DNA of 64,000 nt, from contig JAAONU010000001.1 of assembly GCA_012932295.1 (NCBI GenBank), positions 28,558,550 to 28,622,549 of the forward strand, in the 5' to 3' direction. A program made the position numbers and the translations under genes. Source of the DNA: Cyclina sinensis (Eukaryota > Mollusca > Bivalvia > Venerida > Veneridae). Below the pieces are notes generated by a model. It was not told the origin of the DNA, did no database searches, and saw only the letters and a program-made list of their open reading frames with translations. Position 1 is the stretch's first letter; the number at the start of each line of letters is the position of its first letter. Positions 59,701 through 64,000 of the stretch are shown in pieces.

Positions 59701-62700
59701 AACCTGTCTGACAAATTTCTAGATATTTGGACTGAAAATGTAACCTCTGGAGTGTTAAATTTTTTTTTATATTTGTGCCATGTGACCTAGTTTTTGATCC
59801 CAGATGACCCATATCCAAATTTGAGCTAGAAATCATTGAAACAACCTTTCTGACAAATTTCAAGGACATTTGGACTTAAAATGTACCCTATAGAGTGTTT
59901 ACAAAGTTTTTCCATATTTGGGCTCTGTGACCTAGTTTTTGATCCCAGATGACCCATACTCCAACTTGAGCTACAAATCATCAAAAAAACCTGTCTGACA
60001 AATTTCTAGATATTTGGACTGAAAATGTAACCTCTGGAGTGTTAAATTTTTTTTTACATATTTGTGCCATGTGACCTAGTTTTTGATCCCAGATGACCCA
60101 TATCCAAATTTGAGCTAGAAATCATTGAAACAACCTTTCTGACAAATTTGGACTAAAAATGTAACCTCTAGAGCTTTTACAAGGTTTTCCTACTTTCGGG
60201 CTCTGTGACCTAGTTTTTGACCCCAGAGAACCTATATTCAAAACTGAGCTAGAAATCATCCATAGAATCTTTCTGACAAATTTCCAGGTTATTTGGACTG
60301 AAAATGCTACCTTTAGAATATTAACAAGGTTTTTCCATATTTGGACTCTGTGACCTAGTTTGTGACCCCAGATGACCCATACTCGAACTTGATCTAGAAA
60401 TCCTCAAGGCAATTTTTCTGACAAATGTCCAGATTATTTGGGCTGAAAATGTAACCTCTAGAGTGTTAACAAGATTTTTCTATTTTTAAGCTCTGTGACC
60501 TAGTTTTTGAACCCAGATGACCCATATTTGAACTTGTGATAGAAATCTTTGAAGCAACCTTTCTGACAAATTTCCAGATTATTTGGGCTGAAAATGTAAT
60601 CTCTAGAGTGTTAACAAGATGTTTCTATTTTTGGGCTCTGTGACCTAGTTTTTGAACCAAGATGACCCATATTTGAAATTGAGCTAGAAATCATAGAAAC
60701 AACCTTCCTGACAGATTTCCAGATTATTTGGTCTAAAAATGTTACCTCTAGAGTGTTAACAAGGTTATTCAATATTTGGGCTCCGTAACCTAGTTTTTGA
60801 CCCCAGATGACCAATATTTGAACTTGATCTAGAAATCATCAAAGCAACTTTTCTAACAAATTTCAAGATTATTTGGGCTGAAAATGTAACCTCTAGAGTT
60901 TTAACAAGATTTTTCTATTTTTTGGCTCCGTGACCTAGTTTTTGAACCAAGATGACCCATATTTGAACTTGAGCTAGAAATCATCATTAGAACATTTCTG
61001 ACAAATTTCCAGGATATTTGGATTGAAAAAGTAGCCTCTAGAGGGTTAACAAGGTTTTTCTATATTTGGGCTCTGTGACCTAGTTTTCCAACCCTGATAA
61101 CCCATGTTCGAACTCGTCCGAGATATTAATGAGACAAACATCCTGACCAAGTTTCATGACAATTGAGGCAAAAATGTGACCACTAGAGTGTTAACAAACC
61201 AATTGTTAACGGACGGACGGACGGACAGAAGACGGACAAAAGGTGATCAGAAAAGCTCACTCTGTCACTACGTGACAGGTGAGCTAAAAAATGCATGCCA
61301 CGATAGTCGCATCTTTACGGTGGATTATTGTTAATCATTTATTTTATGAATGTTATAGTCACTTACTTTGTCTCAGATTGTTGTGAACGGGACCATTTTG
61401 TATACGAGCAAGGGTAAACTTGTTCTGAAACATCAACCGGACATTTAACTTTTGTCTGGATAGCTTTATGTTGCTGATTCTCTACTGATTCTTGAACAGG
61501 ACTTTGGCATGGAGTCTCTGAAATGCTGAAATACAAATATCAGCTCTCTGCTGTACAGACAAGTTATCGAATGCATTTCGATATTTTGAACCATTTATAC
61601 AAACTTCTATATACATATTTTTTTTTAAAGTTTACAAGGCAACTACAGTGTAATACCGCAATAGATATTTTAGCAACAACAAAAAGAACAGAAAAAACTA
61701 ATAACATGGCTTTATATTGTTGTTTACTTTCAGGACAACAGAGTGGAAATAAGGTACATTGAACCTGAACTCGATGACTGCAGACAGTCAAATTTGTCTT
61801 TATACTATCGCAAACTTGTCACTCACAAGTCAATCAATCACTTTTTACTTTGATCTTCAATCTTATTATTGTGAGTAAGCTTTTGTAGATAGAATCTTTT
61901 GATTTAATCTATTCTATTTTATGTCCCACAATTGTATCACGCAATGACCAAAAAGAACAGTGATGTTTCACATTATGGGTTTGTAGGAGTTATAATGGCG
62001 AATAAAATCAAGATTTGATACGCTACAAAGTTTCAGCAGACCATCAAACTTTCACATTTCTCGTTTTAAAATGGCCAACCGCCGACGACTGTACAACACA
62101 TTTCATCGAAAGACAATTGTTTCTCAGAATACGACAGCTTGTTGAAAAACGCATTTCGTCCATGATTAAACTACAACTGGTGAAAATATCAAAATATAGC
62201 CAACAGAGTGTTACAACGCTATAAATGTAGCCTAGTCATTATCTATGATGCTACATGGTACTCCTTTGTCCTCATAGCAGATTCACAACTGTTTCGAACT
62301 TGTCTACCAACGTTCTGAGCAACCGTCTTCCAGCTGGGACCAGAAACGTGACCTCCAGAGTGTTCACAAGTTTTTCCACTTGTGTTAGTGATCTAGTTTT
62401 TGATTCAGTGCGGCCCAGTTCTAAATCGTCCGAGAGATCATTAAAACAAACAATGCTCAGCAAGTTTCATGAAGACTGGGTAAAATATATTTGGCTCGTA
62501 GAATGTTCGCAATGTTTTCTTTTGATAGTGGCTGGTGACCTAGTTTTAGAAACCACATCTTATCCAAGAGATGACTCAGTGAAACATTCTGGGCAAGATT
62601 TTTGAAAGCTCATTAAAATAAATGACCTCTACAGTGTATACAGGGCGATCACAGCTTTCACTGGGCTCAGGTAAACTGAAAATGTAATAGTTAACTTACC

Positions 62701-63546
62701 AAATATAAGGTTCGTATTCGTCTGGTGTTAACTCAGTAGCACTATCTTCGGCTGCAATGCTTGTAATCTCTTTACAGATATCTTGGCACTCAAAAGTATT
62801 TTCATTCTGTTTTACATCGTCGGCATTGGAAAAGTCAAGGCTACAAATGTTGTCAGTATCTTCACAGCAGACATCTCCCCCCTCTTCACTGTCGTAGTTC
62901 ATATCGTCAATATTAGGAAGCCAGTCATTCTGTTCAAGATCTTCTAAATGATCTATGAAAACAGAAAGGAGAAACTTTCAGTCAAGAGATAGCATTTTCC
63001 TCCTTTCATCTAAACTGTATCATCCTTTGACGATTTAACTGAAATACCAATACATGTACTTATCATTAGAAGAACGTTATACTTTTTAAGTTTTAACTAT
63101 TTTTCCTCAGAAAATATATACATATATAAGCACAAGTAACTGCAGTAAATAAAGTAATACCGGGTGGCGTGCTTTGCAGACGTTTGAGTATTTCTGACTT
63201 ATAGTGTTCGAGATATGGCCAGGAGCACAGGTCATCTGATGCACTTTTACATGGACTGTTTTGTAAAACTTTTTGTTCACCAGCCGCAGTACTCTCTATC
63301 TGCTGTACAGATGAAGAACTTTGCAGACTAACGTCTGACTGCCACTCTGAACTAGCGTCATATAACGACACTGAAGAGTCTTGTTCTTGCACATCATCGT
63401 CTGGCGTCTTTCGTAAACTGTTTATGTCCCTTCGGCGGCGTCTGTTGCGCACGCGTGGTGTGTCACGCGACCCGTTAGGAGTCTGTGGTACAGGTCCGTG
63501 AATTTCCTCGTACATTCTATCAATAATTCTTTCCATGGCTTCAGTC
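56763..63546 (-). CDS. Unrecognised eight-exon gene, about 621 residues, with DTRENTR repeats
   Basis: Exons in order: 63161-63546 (ATG at 63534-63536, though the frame is open to the acceptor), 62700-62952, 61367-61525, 58768-59135, 57827-57957, 57641 down to about 57471, 57107-57305, 56763-56971 (stop TGA 56763-56765). GT-AG signals and phases agree at every join. The sixth exon's donor is chosen only because CAC|GTGGAC keeps phase; CAG|GTGACA or ACA|GTACCT in the same exon would also do so. The N-terminus reads MERIIDRMYEEIHGPVPQTP, then an RNRRRRRDINSLRK basic patch and a Ser-rich stretch (SDVSLQSSSSVQQ). Exon 2 is acidic (NIDDMNYDSEEGGDVCCEDT). Exon 4 holds about nine copies of DTRENTR. 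The C-terminal exons are more ordered-looking (LKDYYLRTLYGYKA; DTVEVLRRTISTDMLIAIKG) and end FTFSMFDLPEVYKLYNTN ... EIEIQL. There is no signal peptide or membrane segment. I recognise no family. The basic patch suggests a nuclear protein, which is inference. An upstream exon beyond the window is possible. Confidence 0.78.
58858..59061 (-). repeat. 21-bp coding minisatellite (DTRENTR)
   Basis: Within exon 4 of the unrecognised gene. About nine 21-bp units of ACTAGAGAAAACACCAGAGAC type, with variants DTRKNTR, DTRENIR, NTKENTR, GTRENNR, DPSENTR, DIRDNTS and DVRENRS. No frame breaks. Confidence 0.92.
59285..61290 (+). repeat. 145-bp tandem array, about 12 copies, GCTCACCTGAG-bounded
   Basis: Starts 'aacaagagggccatgatggc', 'cctgtatcgctcacctgag'. 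Ends with 'ggacggacggacggacagaa' and 'gtgacaggtgagctaaaaaa', so the outer ends carry a short inverted GCTCACCT/AGGTGAGC. The phrase GTGACCTAGTTTTTGA recurs with GACC at 59497, 59642, 59784, 59929, 60073, 60207, 60352, 60497, 60642, 60787 (AACC), 60932 and 61077. Eight of the eleven spacings are exactly 145. It lies in an intron of the unrecognised gene. Confidence 0.95.
62255..62660 (+). repeat. Diverged relative of the 145-bp family
   Basis: Contains 'gtgatctagtttttgattca', 'aaatcgtccgagagatcatt' and 'ggtgacctagttttagaaac', about 145 bases apart, resembling the last unit at 61080-61180. Also intronic. Confidence 0.7.
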
Positions 63547-63614
63547 CTAAATGACAACAAAAATATCTTAATCAGTAAACAAACACCATCACAACAAAAG
63601 CGTTCAATTAGCAC

Positions 63615-64000
63615 TATTAAAAGATATAGGACGGTTCCGTTGTTACTTTTTCATTTTAAATACTAAATACACTTTACAAACACATTTATTCAAGCTCGAT
63701 CTGATACAAATTTTTTCAAGACAAACATGTTGCTCTCAAGACACCAACAATTAAAACATTTACAACCAGCACAAATGCATATAACTACAGTTATAGACTC
63801 GTGGATTAAGACACATCCTACCAAAGGACAAATCTCAAAACATGACCTAGATGACAACCGAAAACTTTGCAATCTTGAAGTAGACACCCCGACAATTGGA
63901 CTACTGCAGGAATCATAAGAAGTTTTTATCCAAATAAGGAAAAGATATAAAGAAAAAAAATCCAAAAAAGTCAGCTCGCCACCGCAGAACTACAAACCTT
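63615..64000. other. Upstream flank of the unrecognised gene
   Basis: No exon is recognisable on the minus strand. Both open stretches here (63690-63965 minus, 63727-63918 plus) lack splice or start support. Confidence 0.4.

Overview
The window looks like nuclear DNA of a bivalve mollusc. It is AT-rich, its genes are split by long introns, and the space between exons is packed with repeat families typical of clam-like genomes: elements bounded by GCTCACCTGAG-like ends, blocks beginning 'atgcccccgaaag', palindromic GATCAGCCGGCACA elements, tRNA-headed SINEs and decayed non-LTR retrotransposon ends. I see no prokaryotic features. The organism call is an inference from gene structure and repeat style, not from a database match.

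Layout, left to right. 1-563: a 175-bp foldback element that overlaps the stop codon of a minus-strand terminal exon I do not recognise. 564-4344: repeats, including a piggyBac-like MITE and a 90-bp tandem array. 4345-19031 (+): syntaxin-8 (STX8), seven of eight coding exons resolved, with introns full of repeats. 21654-22964 (-): a two-exon gene for a secreted, dibasic-site-rich precursor that looks like a neuropeptide prohormone. 23-27 kb: a second foldback, a non-LTR fragment, a 35-base C run and simple repeats. 29018-31538: a 2.5-kb region with 24-bp inverted ends enclosing a 42/36-bp minisatellite that is open in several frames. 33313-39425 (+): a multi-exon, apparently non-coding transcription unit in which an exon pair has been tandemly duplicated with a 513-bp period (8 A-type and 9 B-type exons). 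It runs directly into a ~140-bp satellite that carries a TGACGTCA-like site in every copy (39604-40790). 43-45 kb: two ~150-bp tandem families. 45273-51771 (-): LSM3, all four coding exons, complete. 52-56 kb: simple repeats and tRNA-derived SINEs. 56763-63546 (-): an unrecognised eight-exon gene of about 621 codons with an in-frame DTRENTR heptapeptide minisatellite. One of its introns holds a 2-kb array of a 145-bp repeat.

The genes do not form a pathway. STX8 is an endosomal Q-SNARE and LSM3 a ring subunit of the U6 snRNP and decapping complexes. The most unusual content is the exon-pair array of the putative ncRNA (35.4-39.6 kb), the candidate prohormone, and the recurrence of a 140-160 bp repeat length in at least seven apparently unrelated tandem families.
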